From assembly GCF_023734135.1 (NCBI RefSeq), contig NZ_AP025730.1, forward strand, positions 3,534,001 to 3,598,000: a stretch of DNA of 64,000 nt, given 5' to 3'. The notes under the pieces are model-generated. The model searched no databases. It saw only the letters and a list, made by a program, of their open reading frames with translations, and was not told where the DNA came from. Shown here in pieces: positions 1 to 9,452 of this stretch; the stretch's first letter is position 1, and each line of letters begins with the position of its first letter. Source of the stretch: Sphaerotilus microaerophilus (GTDB taxonomy: Bacteria; Pseudomonadota; Gammaproteobacteria; Burkholderiales; Burkholderiaceae_C). Made by a program: the position numbers and the translations under genes.

Positions 1-1346
1 AGCAACAAGCCGGCCACGGCCACCGCGGCGAGTGCAGGCCCGCGCTGTGTGAATCGGTCGAGCCAGCGCCACAGCGGGTGCTTGTCCGCGCCTTGTGCAT
101 CGGCCTGCTCGTCGCGCAGGCTGCGCTGGGCGGCCCGGGCGTCCACCCCGGTGTAGGACAGCAGGATGGGCAGCAGGATCAGGTTGGTGAAGATCAGCAC
201 CGCTACCCCCAGCGAGGCGGCAATGGCCAGCTCACGGATCACCGGGATATCGATGACCAGCAGCACCGCGAAGCCCACCGCGTCGGCCAGCAACGCCGTC
301 AGCCCGGCCAGGAACAACCTGCGGAAGGTGTAGCGCGCGGCCACCAGCCGGTGCGTGCCGCGGCCGATGTCCTGCATGATCCCGTTCATCTTCTGCGCGC
401 CGTGGCTCATGCCGATGGCGAAGACCAGGAAGGGCACCAGCATCGAATACGGATCGAGCGAATAGCCCAGCGTGGGCAGCAGCCCCAGCTGCCAGACCAC
501 GGCCACCAGGGATGCCACCACCACCAGCGCGGTCGAGCGCAGACAGCGGGTGTAGCCATAGACCATGGCGGCGGCGATGGCCACTGTCGCGGCGAAAAAC
601 AGCAGGACCACCTGCACACCCTCGATCAGGTCTCCCACGATCTTGGCAAAGCCGGTGATGTGGATCGTGACGCCCTGGCGCTGGTACTTGGCGCGCAGGT
701 CCTCCAGGCTGCGAGCCAGCTGACCGTAGTCCAGTGGCCGGCCCTGGGCATCCTTGGCCATCAGCGGCACGAAGATCACACTGGACTGGCCATCCAGCGC
801 CACCAGTTGGCCCACTTCACCGGAGCGGGCGATGTTGGCCGCCAGGCGCTGCAGGCTGGCAGGTGAGCCGTCAAAACCGTCCGGAATCACCGGCCCGCCC
901 TCGAGGCCCTCTTCGGTGACGCCGGACCAGCGTGTCGAGGGCGTCCACAGACTCTTCATGCCCTGCCGGTTGACGCCCGGCAGAAGGAAGATCTCGTCGC
1001 TGAGTTGGCGAAGCGTTTCCAGGTAGGCCGCGTCGTAGAGGCTGCCCTTCGGGTTGGCTACCGCGATGCGCAGGGCATTGCCCAGGCCTCTCAGTTCGTC
1101 TTGATGCGCCAGGTAGTTGGCGATGTAGGGATGGGCTGTCGGAATCGTCTTTTCGAAGCTGGCCGACAACTGCAACCGGGTGGCCTGCCAGCCCAGGATG
1201 AGCGTGACCAAGAGACACAGGGCCACCACCAGGCGGCGGTGGTTGAACAGGGCGCGCTCGACGGCCGAGCCTGAGCGGGCGTCGAACTTCGACAGCTCGG
1301 AAACGACCGGGGAGGTCTTGTCGGAATGAACCGTCTGAACAGTCAC
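1..1346 (-). CDS. RND/MMPL-family transporter, N-terminal part (runs off left edge)
   Basis: Translating the minus strand from the GTG at 1346 gives an open frame to the left edge. It has a short cytoplasmic start, a first membrane helix (about residues 43-57, VVALCLLVTLILGW) and then a periplasmic domain typical of MMPL/RND exporters. The GTG overlaps the stop of the upstream gene as GTGA, so the two are translationally coupled. RND permeases of this type are commonly found with DUF1302, DUF1329 and YCF48 genes, as here. They are thought to move hydrophobic compounds across the envelope. The substrate cannot be read from the sequence. The C-terminal half is outside the window. Confidence 0.8.
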   Translation of the reverse strand, partial: MTVQTVHSDKTSPVVSELSKFDARSGSAVERALFNHRRLVVALCLLVTLILGWQATRLQLSASFEKTIPTAHPYIANYLAHQDELRGLGNALRIAVANPKGSLYDAAYLETLRQLSDEIFLLPGVNRQGMKSLWTPSTRWSGVTEEGLEGGPVIPDGFDGSPASLQRLAANIARSGEVGQLVALDGQSSVIFVPLMAKDAQGRPLDYGQLARSLEDLRAKYQRQGVTIHITGFAKIVGDLIEGVQVVLLFFAATVAIAAAMVYGYTRCLRSTALVVVASLVAVVWQLGLLPTLGYSLDPYSMLVPFLVFAIGMSHGAQKMNGIMQDIGRGTHRLVAARYTFRRLFLAGLTALLADAVGFAVLLVIDIPVIRELAIAASLGVAVLIFTNLILLPILLSYTGVDARAAQRSLRDEQADAQGADKHPLWRWLDRFTQRGPALAAVAVAGLL

Positions 1347-2443
1347 TTGGAAACTCCGGGAAGACGGACGGCACCGGCATAGCCCAGCGCAATGAAATCA
1401 CCCTGGCCCGTCAGAAGGGAGTACGCTAGCGGTGGCAGCGTGGGTGTGGGCAGTACCCGCAAGGCAGCACCGTCACGGGCCACCAGGAGCTGGCCCGCCT
1501 GACTGGTGAACAGCAGCGAACCATCGGCCCGCGGCAGCACGGCGACCAGCGAGGCGGGCGTTGCGCCCTCCAGGGGTTGCCAGGAGTTCCCGTCATCCTG
1601 GGAGACGAAAGCGTGTCCGCGCAAACCCGCCAGCACCCAGCGGCCAGGCCCCTGGCTGGCTACGGCGAACCAGCTGCCCTGATAGGGACTGGTCAGACGC
1701 GTGAAACTGCGTCCACCATCTTTCGAGCGCAGCAACAGGCCCTGTTCTCCAGCAATCAGCCAACTGTCGCCCTGCATGGCCACGGCATACAGGTGCAGTG
1801 CTTTCGGGTTGTCGAGCCGGTCCATGACGCTGCGCCAGGTGGCCCCGCCATCGTCCGTGATGAAGGCCAGGTTGTAGGCGCCCACCGCCATGCCCCGCCG
1901 GTTGTCCTTGAAGGCGATGTCGAACAGGGGCTTGTCTGGCCCATCGGCCTCCAGACGAGTGGCATCGCGGCGAATGCGCTCGGCATTTGGCTCAGCGGCG
2001 GTGACCAGTTCATCAGCACGGGCCGCGGCCGCGGCCGCAAGACGGGCGCCCTGAGTCACCCGCACCCAGGTGAGGCCCTGGTCCTGCGAGCGCAGAAGCA
2101 CGCCGCCGTGGCCCGTCACAAACAGCGTGCCGTCGGGCATGGCCTTGACTGCCGTGAGCGTCACGCTGGTCGGCACGGACTTGGCCTGTTGCCAGCGCTT
2201 GCCACCGTCGTCCGACCACACCACCAGCCCCCGCTCACCGACCGCCACCAGTCGGCTGCCCAGCGCGATACCCGACAGCAGAACAGCCTTCTCCGGCGTC
2301 TTCACGACCAGGGCCGGCCGCTCGATGGCGGCGAACTTGCCTGCAAGGCCAGCGACCTTGTCGCCGACCGGATCGGCCGCGTACACGACGCAGGCACAGC
2401 CCCAGGCGAGCAGGCCCAGCCCGAGTGACTCAGAGCACTTCAT
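1343..2443 (-). CDS. YCF48/BNR-repeat beta-propeller protein
   Basis: About 366 aa. A Sec-type signal peptide (MKCSESLGLGLLAWGCACVV, then YAAD) is followed by repeated strand motifs such as WSDDGGKRW, SQDQGLTW, TDDGGATW, SKDGGRSF and SQDDGNSW. These are the Asp-box (BNR) signatures of the YCF48/photosystem-II-assembly-like propeller family. I use the ATG at 2443 because the signal peptide begins there, not the longer upstream frame. Its start overlaps the end of the DUF3237 gene by 14 bp and its end overlaps the RND gene. In such clusters the protein is thought to be a periplasmic partner of the transporter; that role is inferred. Confidence 0.85.
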   Translation of the reverse strand: MKCSESLGLGLLAWGCACVVYAADPVGDKVAGLAGKFAAIERPALVVKTPEKAVLLSGIALGSRLVAVGERGLVVWSDDGGKRWQQAKSVPTSVTLTAVKAMPDGTLFVTGHGGVLLRSQDQGLTWVRVTQGARLAAAAAARADELVTAAEPNAERIRRDATRLEADGPDKPLFDIAFKDNRRGMAVGAYNLAFITDDGGATWRSVMDRLDNPKALHLYAVAMQGDSWLIAGEQGLLLRSKDGGRSFTRLTSPYQGSWFAVASQGPGRWVLAGLRGHAFVSQDDGNSWQPLEGATPASLVAVLPRADGSLLFTSQAGQLLVARDGAALRVLPTPTLPPLAYSLLTGQGDFIALGYAGAVRLPGVSK

Positions 2444-2894
2444 ACACTTCGATCGAAACGGCCCAGGGGTTGTCGGTCGGCGGCAGCAGGTCACCGACGA
2501 AGATCGACTCGTTGAGCCAGCGGTGCTGTGGGGCAGCGGTCTCGAACTTCGGCGTCGTGCGCGTGTACCAGTCACGCACCTGCGCCGAGTTGCCCGAGAA
2601 GATGTGCGCCATCTGCTCCGGACTGACCCGACCGAGCCCCTCGTTGATGACCGAGATCACCGCCCCGTCATCGGCCTGGATTTCGTAGCGCGCCCAGACG
2701 TGGGTGATGCCGTCCGGGCGGATGACGTTCCAGTCAGCGCCACCTGGCAGGATCACGCCGCGGATGCGCTCCCCGGAGAACCGCCCACCGGTGATCGGGA
2801 TCACCCGTCGCATGCCGACGTAGGTCGGACCCACTTCCACGGCGGGACGCAGATCCACATCGAGGCGGAAGGCGTGACGAAACTGCAACGTCAT
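2430..2894 (-). CDS. DUF3237 family protein
   Basis: 154 aa with the features of DUF3237: LDVDLRPAVEVG near the N-terminus, VPITGGRFSGERIRG, VILPGGADW, and a C-terminal half containing YEIQADDGAVI. The family is a small beta-barrel of unknown biochemical role, often near catabolic genes. There is an AGGAGG ribosome-binding site 6 nt before the ATG. It lies between DUF1329 (14 bp upstream) and the YCF48 gene (overlapping), so it is the third cistron of a five-gene operon. No signal peptide is seen, so it is probably cytoplasmic. Confidence 0.85.
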   Translation of the reverse strand: MTLQFRHAFRLDVDLRPAVEVGPTYVGMRRVIPITGGRFSGERIRGVILPGGADWNVIRPDGITHVWARYEIQADDGAVISVINEGLGRVSPEQMAHIFSGNSAQVRDWYTRTTPKFETAAPQHRWLNESIFVGDLLPPTDNPWAVSIEVYEVL

Positions 2895-2907
2895 CTCGGC
2901 CTCCTGC

Positions 2908-4278
2908 TCAGCGCAGACCTTCGCCAGCCATTGCGTCCGGTGTGAACACGCTGTCGCTGTAGCGCTTCTGCACCTTGTACTGAACCTTTTGCTGATTCAT
3001 CACCAGCGTGGCGAACAGGGTGCGGGCCACGTGGTCGTAGGCACCCCAGGTCACGGCGGCCTGGGCCGGTACGTCGGGCATCGCCACTGGGAGCGTGAAC
3101 TGCGAGCGGGCCAGTTGACCCTTCGCATCCCACCGGTCCCCCCAGACCAGGATCCAGGAGTCTTCGTCGATGTAGTAGCGCGACTTCGGCGAGGTATGTC
3201 GCTGGCCGGCCTTGAGCGCAGCCTCGACCACCCACACTCGGTGAAGTTCCCAGCGCACATGATCCGGGTTGAGATGGTGTTCGCCAATCAGGTCGCTGTC
3301 CTTGGCCGGAACCAGTGAACGGTTGCTGTTGTAGGGGATCAACATCTCCTGCTTGCCCACCAGCTTCCAGTCGAAGCGGTCCATGCGACCGGAGAAACCC
3401 TCCACTTCGTCGAAGGACACCACGCCCGCGGAGAACGGCGTGGGCGTGTCGCAGCAGGCGTTCGGCAGCTTGCGCACCCGGCGCTGGCCGGTGAGGTAGA
3501 CCCAGACCTGCGTCTTGTCGCCATTGAGTTGCTCGCGCCCGGTGATGGCCTCGCCGGCGCGGATGGCTGGGCCGGTGTTGACCGAACGCACCAACCAGTG
3601 CTCGCCGCCGAACTTCTCAGGGGAACCATCCGGCGCGTAATACGGCATCTGGTAATCGTTGCGGGTTTCCTGGACCAGCACGCGCTTGCCTTCGGGCGTC
3701 ACGGTGTAGCCGTTGAACTCGCTGTACCAGGACTCCCCGCGCCAGCGCAGCAGCACGTTCCACATCGCCTCGATGCCGGACTTGGGAATCGGGAACGGCA
3801 CACCGGCATAGGCGCCCTCTGGGATGGACCCCGCCGAACTTTCGACTGTCTTGGCCCGAGTCGCGTTCTTGAAGGTGTTGTCGTAGACGTACTGAGGGGC
3901 TGCTGCGGTGCGCCGTGTGGGATAGACATCGACCCGGAAGCTGTCTGGGTGGCGCTGTGCCAGCGCCTTCACGCCATCCGGCAGCTTGGCGGCATGCTCG
4001 GCCAGGTTCTTGGCGTTCACCGAGTACAGCGGCTTGTCCGCAGCGAAGGGATCCGGGCGCCGACCACCGTTGGTGAAGCCGGGCGTCGGGGTGGTCAGCC
4101 CGCCGGTCCACGCGGGAATGCTGCCGTCCTTGTTGCCCGCCTTCTCCGCGCCCATGGGCGTGAGCGTGGACTTGAGTTGCGCAGCCTCGTCGGCGCTGAC
4201 GCCGGCGACCGAAAAGCCGCAAGCCGTCGCCAGGATCGCTGCCGCGGCGAGGCATTGGAGGGTGAAGGGTTTGGACAT
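2908..4278 (-). CDS. DUF1329 domain-containing protein
   Basis: 456 aa with a clear signal peptide (about residues 1-27, ending near VAGVSA) and the DUF1329 hallmark pattern GSIPAWTGGL. It resembles LolB/outer-membrane-associated proteins of this family, which nearly always sit beside DUF1302. I start at ATG 4278; one codon upstream is a TTG with no better ribosome-binding site. It follows DUF1302 by 12 bp. The pair probably act together at the outer membrane with the downstream RND pump. The substrate is unknown. Confidence 0.88.
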   Translation of the reverse strand: MSKPFTLQCLAAAAILATACGFSVAGVSADEAAQLKSTLTPMGAEKAGNKDGSIPAWTGGLTTPTPGFTNGGRRPDPFAADKPLYSVNAKNLAEHAAKLPDGVKALAQRHPDSFRVDVYPTRRTAAAPQYVYDNTFKNATRAKTVESSAGSIPEGAYAGVPFPIPKSGIEAMWNVLLRWRGESWYSEFNGYTVTPEGKRVLVQETRNDYQMPYYAPDGSPEKFGGEHWLVRSVNTGPAIRAGEAITGREQLNGDKTQVWVYLTGQRRVRKLPNACCDTPTPFSAGVVSFDEVEGFSGRMDRFDWKLVGKQEMLIPYNSNRSLVPAKDSDLIGEHHLNPDHVRWELHRVWVVEAALKAGQRHTSPKSRYYIDEDSWILVWGDRWDAKGQLARSQFTLPVAMPDVPAQAAVTWGAYDHVARTLFATLVMNQQKVQYKVQKRYSDSVFTPDAMAGEGLR

Positions 4279-4290
4279 CAATGGCTCCGA

Positions 4291-5958
4291 TCAGAATGAA
4301 TAGCGCAGCGACGCGGCGATGAAGTCGCGGTCCTTGTAGGTCTGCTGCCAGCTGTAGGCGTTGTTGGCGGCCAGGTCGTTGAAGGTGGCGGCCTTGCCGT
4401 AGTAGTGAGTGAAGCTCAGCGTGGCCCGCCAGGCGTCGTTCACGCTGGCGTTGAGACCCACCGTGATGTCGCCGCCGTTCTCGGGGATCCAGGCATTGGG
4501 GCTGCTCATGGCCAGCGGCCGGGAGCACTTCGGCGCATAGCCGATACCCAGGGGCACCCCGATGTCCACGCCATCGAAGACACCGCGGTAGACCGGTTCC
4601 AGCACCAGCCGCAGCGCCAGGCCGTCGCGTGTTGAGTTCGGATCCTTGGCAGCCGCGTTCTTCGTGATGCTCAGGACACGGTTCCAGGCCAGCTCCGCCG
4701 CCAGGTTGGCTTCCTTCCAGAGCAGTGACGGCCCCAGGCTCCCGATCGTCGAGAGGTTGATGTGGGCGGTGTTGCCCACCGCGTAACCCGGGTTGTCGGT
4801 GTTGTTGGTCTTGGCCACTGGCGCAACGGCGCTGGCGTCTGCACCTTGGGTGCTGGCCAGATCCTGGTTGCGGCGCGTCGAAGCCTCGATCGCGACGTTG
4901 AAGTTGTCGAAGGTCTTGCTGACGCTGCCGCCGAAGGCGGTGATGCCCTCGTGGTAGACCATGGAGTAACCGCCAGGCATGGGACCAGCGGGCGACATCA
5001 CCAGTTGCGGCACCAGTTGAGGCGTCTTGGCATGGAAGCGGATGGCGTACAGGCCGAAGTCCACTCCTTCACCGCGCAGCTTCAACTGCAGGCCACCCTG
5101 GCCGGAGCTTTTCGGCTTGAAGTCCGCCTGGCGAGTCGCCAGGGGTGCACCAGGACCCAGGATCAGGTTCTCGCCGCCATCAACTGCCGGATCGGCGTTC
5201 GAGAAGTAGCTGCCGACGGCCGGCACACGGCTGGCTTCCCAGCCGGTCTGAACATAGGCCCCCAGCGACACAGTCGAGCTCAACTGCAGTTGGCCCGACA
5301 CCTGCGGAACCGGGCGGATGGCCTCCTTGAACTGGGTGTTGGGCACCGACAGCAGCTTCACAATGTCGACAGGCTGCTGCCCGCCCGAGATCGCGTTGCC
5401 CCCCAGAAACAGGCTCTCACCCCAGAGGATGGCGTGGCGTCCGGCGCGCACGCTGCCGGGCAACTCCCCCAGGTCGAACTTCGCGAACACGAAGGCATCC
5501 AGCAGTTCGGCCTTGCGGCCATGCAGGTCGCGTGTTGCCGCCGGGAAGCGGTTCGACGCCACAGACGTCTGGTTCGGAAACGCGCCGCCGGCGAACCCGG
5601 GGTTGTCGTTGGACGTGTTGTAGGCCGCGTCGTAGTAGGCCGCCCCGCTGAGGCGCAGCCCAAACCGGCGCTGGTAGACCGCGTCGAACTCCGTGAACCA
5701 GTCGACCCGACTGGAAACCAGGCCCTTGGCGAAGTTCCGGTCACCGTCGTCGTTGTTCGGGTTGGTCAGCAGAGCAGCATCCGGACTCTTCAACCGGTAG
5801 GCCCCACTGAGCTTGACGGTGTTGTCCCAACGCAGCGACAGGTCGCTGTCGTCCGTGTCGATCTGTACCGCCTGGGCGTTGGCCGCGGCCAGTGCAATGA
5901 CTGCAACCGTCGGTCGCACCACGAAGGCAGGCAGCGCCTTCCGCTTGGGTGTGTGCAT
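4291..5958 (-). CDS. DUF1302 outer-membrane beta-barrel protein
   Basis: 555 aa, signal peptide followed by a long beta-rich chain ending in an outer-membrane-type C-terminus (SLRYSF, aromatic last residue). DUF1302 proteins are predicted porin-like barrels. The ATG at 5958 has AGGAGAC about 8 nt upstream and directly precedes the signal peptide, so it is preferred over the ATG 33 bp earlier. It is the first gene of the minus-strand operon and is divergent from the FCD regulator at 6201. It may form the uptake or export channel for a hydrophobic substrate; this is inferred from the usual gene neighbourhood. Confidence 0.88.
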   Translation of the reverse strand: MHTPKRKALPAFVVRPTVAVIALAAANAQAVQIDTDDSDLSLRWDNTVKLSGAYRLKSPDAALLTNPNNDDGDRNFAKGLVSSRVDWFTEFDAVYQRRFGLRLSGAAYYDAAYNTSNDNPGFAGGAFPNQTSVASNRFPAATRDLHGRKAELLDAFVFAKFDLGELPGSVRAGRHAILWGESLFLGGNAISGGQQPVDIVKLLSVPNTQFKEAIRPVPQVSGQLQLSSTVSLGAYVQTGWEASRVPAVGSYFSNADPAVDGGENLILGPGAPLATRQADFKPKSSGQGGLQLKLRGEGVDFGLYAIRFHAKTPQLVPQLVMSPAGPMPGGYSMVYHEGITAFGGSVSKTFDNFNVAIEASTRRNQDLASTQGADASAVAPVAKTNNTDNPGYAVGNTAHINLSTIGSLGPSLLWKEANLAAELAWNRVLSITKNAAAKDPNSTRDGLALRLVLEPVYRGVFDGVDIGVPLGIGYAPKCSRPLAMSSPNAWIPENGGDITVGLNASVNDAWRATLSFTHYYGKAATFNDLAANNAYSWQQTYKDRDFIAASLRYSF

Positions 5959-6051
5959 CGATTCGTCTCCTGTGGCCCGAAGGGCGTTCATGCGATCTCT
6001 CGGTCACGGCACCGGGCCGCTCGCTCGATGAACATAGATTACACGCCGTTT

Positions 6052-6156
6052 TATCGATATTTTAGCGGGTAATCCATTAGCTCACGATTGTGGACATGAT
6101 CTACTGTTTGATCGATGATATTGACGCAAACAGGTCAGCCACCTTCTGATCGATAC
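6052..6156. promoter_or_regulatory. Divergent control region with repeated ATCGAT palindromes
   Basis: The 242-bp gap between the DUF1302 operon and the FCD regulator is locally AT-rich and carries three ATCGAT-centred palindromes: TATCGATA at 6052-6059, TGATCGATGA at 6109-6118 and ATCGAT at 6149-6154. More degenerate TCGAT copies flank them. Repeated short dyads between a GntR-type regulator and its divergent operon are typical operator candidates. Binding is not shown. Confidence 0.45.
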
Positions 6157-6200
6157 TTCGCTCGATCGCACGCCCTCTGACACCTGTCACTCGACGCAAC

Positions 6201-6941
6201 ATGGACCTGCCCTCCCTCAATCCCGCCTCTTCCAGCGCGCCCAACGCACGAAGCCTGACCACGATGGCTTTCGAACGGCTGCGATCGGACATCCTTCTGG
6301 GTGAGCTGAAGCCCGATGAGCGGTTGCGCATCCAGGGCTTGAGCGAGCGCTACAGCGTCGGTGCCACTGCCATCCGGGAGGCTCTGTCGCGGCTGGTGAC
6401 CGACGGGCTGGTGGAGTCCGAAGACCAGCGCGGCTTCTGTGTGGCCCCCGTGTCGCGGGAGGAACTGCAGGACCTGACCGCCACGCGTGTGGCCGTCGAA
6501 CAGATCGCGCTGCGCGGGGCCATCGCCCACGGCGGCGTGGACTGGGAGTCCCACCTGCTCAGCAGCTTCCACCGCCTGTTGCGCGCCCCCCTGCCCCTGA
6601 ACCCATCCGACGCGTTGCAGTGGTCTCAGGTGCACCGCCAGTTCCACGAGTCGCTGCTGGCCGGCTGTGGCTCCACCTGGACGCTGCGGCTGTGCCGCCT
6701 GCTCTACGACAAGTCCGAGCGCTATCGCAACCTGGCCGATCGAGCGACCACGCCCCATTCACGCGACACCGTCACCGAACACCGTCAACTCATGGATGCC
6801 GCGATGGCACGCGACGCCGAAAGGGCCTGCGAGCTGCTCTCCGAGCACTTCTGGGAGACCACCCAGATCATCCTGAAGGCAGGATTGATCACTGAAAGCG
6901 GCAAGGCTCGCCGTTCCCCGGGCAGAAAGGCCGCCCTGTGA
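6201..6941 (+). CDS. GntR-family transcriptional regulator, FCD subfamily
   Basis: 246 aa. An N-terminal winged helix (about residues 20-85) contains the GntR core AFERLRSDILLGELKPDERL and the recognition region GATAIREALSRLVTDGLV. The remainder is an all-helical FCD effector-binding domain with conserved histidines (HRQFHESLL, EHRQLMDA). FCD regulators usually sense carboxylic acids and repress neighbouring catabolic or transport genes. It is divergent from the DUF1302 operon and followed by an MFS transporter, so either or both are likely targets. The ribosome-binding site is weak; ATG 6201 is the first in-frame start. Confidence 0.9.
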   Translation: MDLPSLNPASSSAPNARSLTTMAFERLRSDILLGELKPDERLRIQGLSERYSVGATAIREALSRLVTDGLVESEDQRGFCVAPVSREELQDLTATRVAVEQIALRGAIAHGGVDWESHLLSSFHRLLRAPLPLNPSDALQWSQVHRQFHESLLAGCGSTWTLRLCRLLYDKSERYRNLADRATTPHSRDTVTEHRQLMDAAMARDAERACELLSEHFWETTQIILKAGLITESGKARRSPGRKAAL

Positions 6942-7077
6942 CGGCTGCCACTGCGGCCTGAGGTCAGCCCCCTCCCCTCCGCTCTCTCTACCCTCCCCCG
7001 TTCCCTGCCGATGCGGCCACGCGCGCTGCAGGGACGGACTCACCCTGAAACAAGGCGCCCCGCCGCAGGAGACTTTG

Positions 7078-8310
7078 ATGCATGCCCCCTCATCCTCACG
7101 CTACGGAAGCCAGTGGGACCCCGCCTACGAGAAGAAGGCCGTCGGCCTCTTGTCGCTGGGATTTGGTCTGGTCGGACTGGACCGCTTCATCATCAATCCT
7201 CTCTTCCCGGTGATGGCCAAGGACCTCGGACTGAACTACCAGGACATGGGTCTGATCTCTGCCGTGCTGGCGCTGACCTGGGGGCTGTCCTCGATCTTCA
7301 CCGGCCGCCTGTCGGACCAGATCGGGCGCAAGAAGGTGCTGGTTCCGGCGGTGGTGATCTTCTCGCTCCTGGTGGCCACCAGCGGCCTGGCCACCGGCCT
7401 GGCCAGCCTGCTGGTCATCCGCGGACTCATGGGGCTGGCTGAAGGCGCCTTCGTGCCGGCCTCGATCGTTTCCACCATCGAGGCGAGCAAGCCCAGCCGC
7501 ATTGGTCTGAACATCGGGCTGCAGCAGACCGCTGCGCCGCTGGTGGGACTCGGGCTGGGGCCGGTGATCGCGGTGGCGATGCTGAAGGTGCTGCCCAGCT
7601 GGCACTGGGTGTTTGCCATCGTGGCCGTGCCCGGACTGATCGTCGCCTGGCTGATGGCCCGGACTCTGAAGGAGTCGGCGCCGGATCCGGAGGTCTCGAC
7701 CGAGTTCAAGTCGAGTTGGTGGGAGGTGCTGCGCTACCGCAATGTGGTGTTCGGCACCCTGGGCATGTGCTGCTTCCTGAGCTGCCTGATCGTGTTGTCG
7801 GCCTTCATGCCCAACTACCTCACCGACCAACTCAAGCTCAGCCTCGACCAGATGGGCATGGTGCTCGCCGGCATCGGCCTGGGCAGCTTCATCGGCATGG
7901 TGGCGGTACCGGCGCTGTCCGACAAGTTGGGCCGCAAGCGCACGATGATCGTGGCGCTGCTGCTCGAACTGGGCGCCCTGCTGCTGCTGCCATCCATCGG
8001 CGCGGAGCCGCTGAAGCTCTTCGCGGTGCTGTTCGTCGCCACCTTCATGAATGCCGGGGTCGTTGCCATCACGGTCGGTCCGCTCACCCACCATTCCGTC
8101 CCTGCGCGGCTGGCCACCACGGCCACAGGCATCGTGGTCGGCTTGGGTGAGGTGGTCGGTGGCGCCCTTGCACCGGCCGTGGCAGGCGGCATGGCTCAGG
8201 CCATGGGCATCGCGGTGATTCTGCAGATCGCGCTGGCCGCAATCGCGGCAGGTACCGTGGTGGTCATTGTGGGGATCCGCGAGCCACGACCGGATGCAAT
8301 GACAGCTTGA
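7078..8310 (+). CDS. MFS transporter
   Basis: 410 aa with twelve predicted membrane segments. The MFS signature between TM2 and TM3 (GRLSDQIGRKK) is repeated in the second half (PALSDKLGRKR). GGAG lies about 8 nt before the ATG at 7078; the preceding TTG codon is not needed. It follows the FCD regulator by 136 bp and may be regulated by it. The sequence resembles small-organic-acid/aromatic-acid symporters, but the substrate cannot be assigned. Confidence 0.9.
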   Translation: MHAPSSSRYGSQWDPAYEKKAVGLLSLGFGLVGLDRFIINPLFPVMAKDLGLNYQDMGLISAVLALTWGLSSIFTGRLSDQIGRKKVLVPAVVIFSLLVATSGLATGLASLLVIRGLMGLAEGAFVPASIVSTIEASKPSRIGLNIGLQQTAAPLVGLGLGPVIAVAMLKVLPSWHWVFAIVAVPGLIVAWLMARTLKESAPDPEVSTEFKSSWWEVLRYRNVVFGTLGMCCFLSCLIVLSAFMPNYLTDQLKLSLDQMGMVLAGIGLGSFIGMVAVPALSDKLGRKRTMIVALLLELGALLLLPSIGAEPLKLFAVLFVATFMNAGVVAITVGPLTHHSVPARLATTATGIVVGLGEVVGGALAPAVAGGMAQAMGIAVILQIALAAIAAGTVVVIVGIREPRPDAMTA

Positions 8311-8389
8311 GCCGCTGGGCGTGTCTTGCCCTTGGCGATTGACCTGCATCCGGCATCAAGTGGCCGACGCCAAGCTCAGACCGCTCATG

Positions 8390-8860
8390 CGGCCATGCCT
8401 CATCCTCACTGGCAACTCCGGCTGCTCCAACCGCCAAGTCGCCCAGCAAGGGCGTCATGTCCTCCAGCTGCCCGGCGATCAGATTGCGCTCATCGCCCCC
8501 GCGCTGCCATGTGTCCTTGACACCCGAGAGCCGCGCCTGCAGCGATGGCAGGCGCAGTCGCTCCTTGGTTTTCGAGCCAGACCATCACCTGCACATTGTC
8601 GGATTCATCCTCCAGCGACACGAACATTCCCCCGTGAACCGTTTCCGGCTGCTCGAGAACTCCCCTCCGTCGCGCGCTGAAGATTCGCAGCCCCGCCTCC
8701 ACTTTGAGTCCGCCGATCATCCGCAAGCCCAGCCGCAAGGGCGAGGGCTCAGGCAGCCCATCGAGGGTGCAGTTCCAGTCGCTGTGAATCACATCGACCC
8801 GCCAGACCTCCACCCCATGCCGCTTCTTGTCCTGCACAACTGGCTGGGGCAGTAGAAGTC
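8390..8860 (-). pseudogene. dnaE2: Decayed 3' part of dnaE2 (error-prone DNA polymerase III alpha)
   Basis: On the minus strand, pieces of the DnaE2 C-terminal third appear in order but in different frames: FYCPSQL, then QDKKRHGVEV, VDVIHSDWNCTL and LRLGLRMIGGL, then an OB-fold piece (MFVSLEDESDNVQVMVW), then after another frameshift TKERLRLPSLQARLSGVKDTW, and finally NLIAGQLEDMTPLLGDLA. The central stretch of the normal protein between the helix-rich segment and the OB fold is missing. No intact start or catalytic PHP/palm region exists nearby. This is a relic at the junction between ordinary chromosome and the conjugative element. Confidence 0.8.
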
Positions 8861-9012
8861 ATGTCGCAGGTGACGCAGTCCTCGGCCGGGATATCCTGCA
8901 TGCCAAATGCATATCCCCGGCGCTGGCTCGCGAAGTCACGGCGCTTGCGGAGCGCTGTCAGCATGAGGGAACTGCGTTCAAGGGCAATTCGACCTCGTAT
9001 CCATCTCAAGCC

Positions 9013-9339
9013 ATGCAGTCGTCACTGCAAACGAATCGCCCTCCCACATGCCCCCAAAGGGGGATGGTGTCGCCTGCGCAGAGCCTGCACGATGTGGTCA
9101 TGGCACGCTCCCATGAAGTCCAGGTTCTTCTGCTGGCCATGCAGGGCGCCGCCATTGAGGAAATGAGCCTTCTGCTGACACCTGACGATGCCGAGCGGGC
9201 CCGGCAGCGAGTCAGCTCACGCCTGAGGGCGATGGTGGCCAGACTGCGCCTGGAGCCTGATGACGACGCGCAGCTTGCCGCAGGTGTGGTGAGCGTGCTA
9301 TCAAAGATGCAGTCGCGGGAAGCGATTGGAAGCAACTGA
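9013..9339 (+). CDS. Hypothetical protein
   Basis: 108 aa from ATG 9013; an alternative ATG at 9064 gives 91 aa. The C-terminal 80 residues are predicted helical (VQVLLLAMQGAAIEEMSLLL, AERARQRVSSRLRAMVARL). It is small and possibly regulatory. No family is recognised. It lies between the dnaE2 relic and the minus-strand ICE genes, and there is no clear ribosome-binding site, so coding status is uncertain. Confidence 0.35.
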   Translation: MQSSLQTNRPPTCPQRGMVSPAQSLHDVVMARSHEVQVLLLAMQGAAIEEMSLLLTPDDAERARQRVSSRLRAMVARLRLEPDDDAQLAAGVVSVLSKMQSREAIGSN

Positions 9340-9452
9340 AGGTCGATACCCAAGAGGAACCCTGTCTCATTGGGGCCAGCCATTCCGCTCAACGGCAATG
9401 GCTCTCACCTCAAGTCGCAGGAGCTCACCGCCATCGAAGTCGAAGACCCCTG

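Noticed and set aside
4762..6072. A 436-codon plus-strand frame opposite DUF1302
   Set aside because: Shadow of the barrel gene; the minus-strand protein has a signal peptide and a family match.
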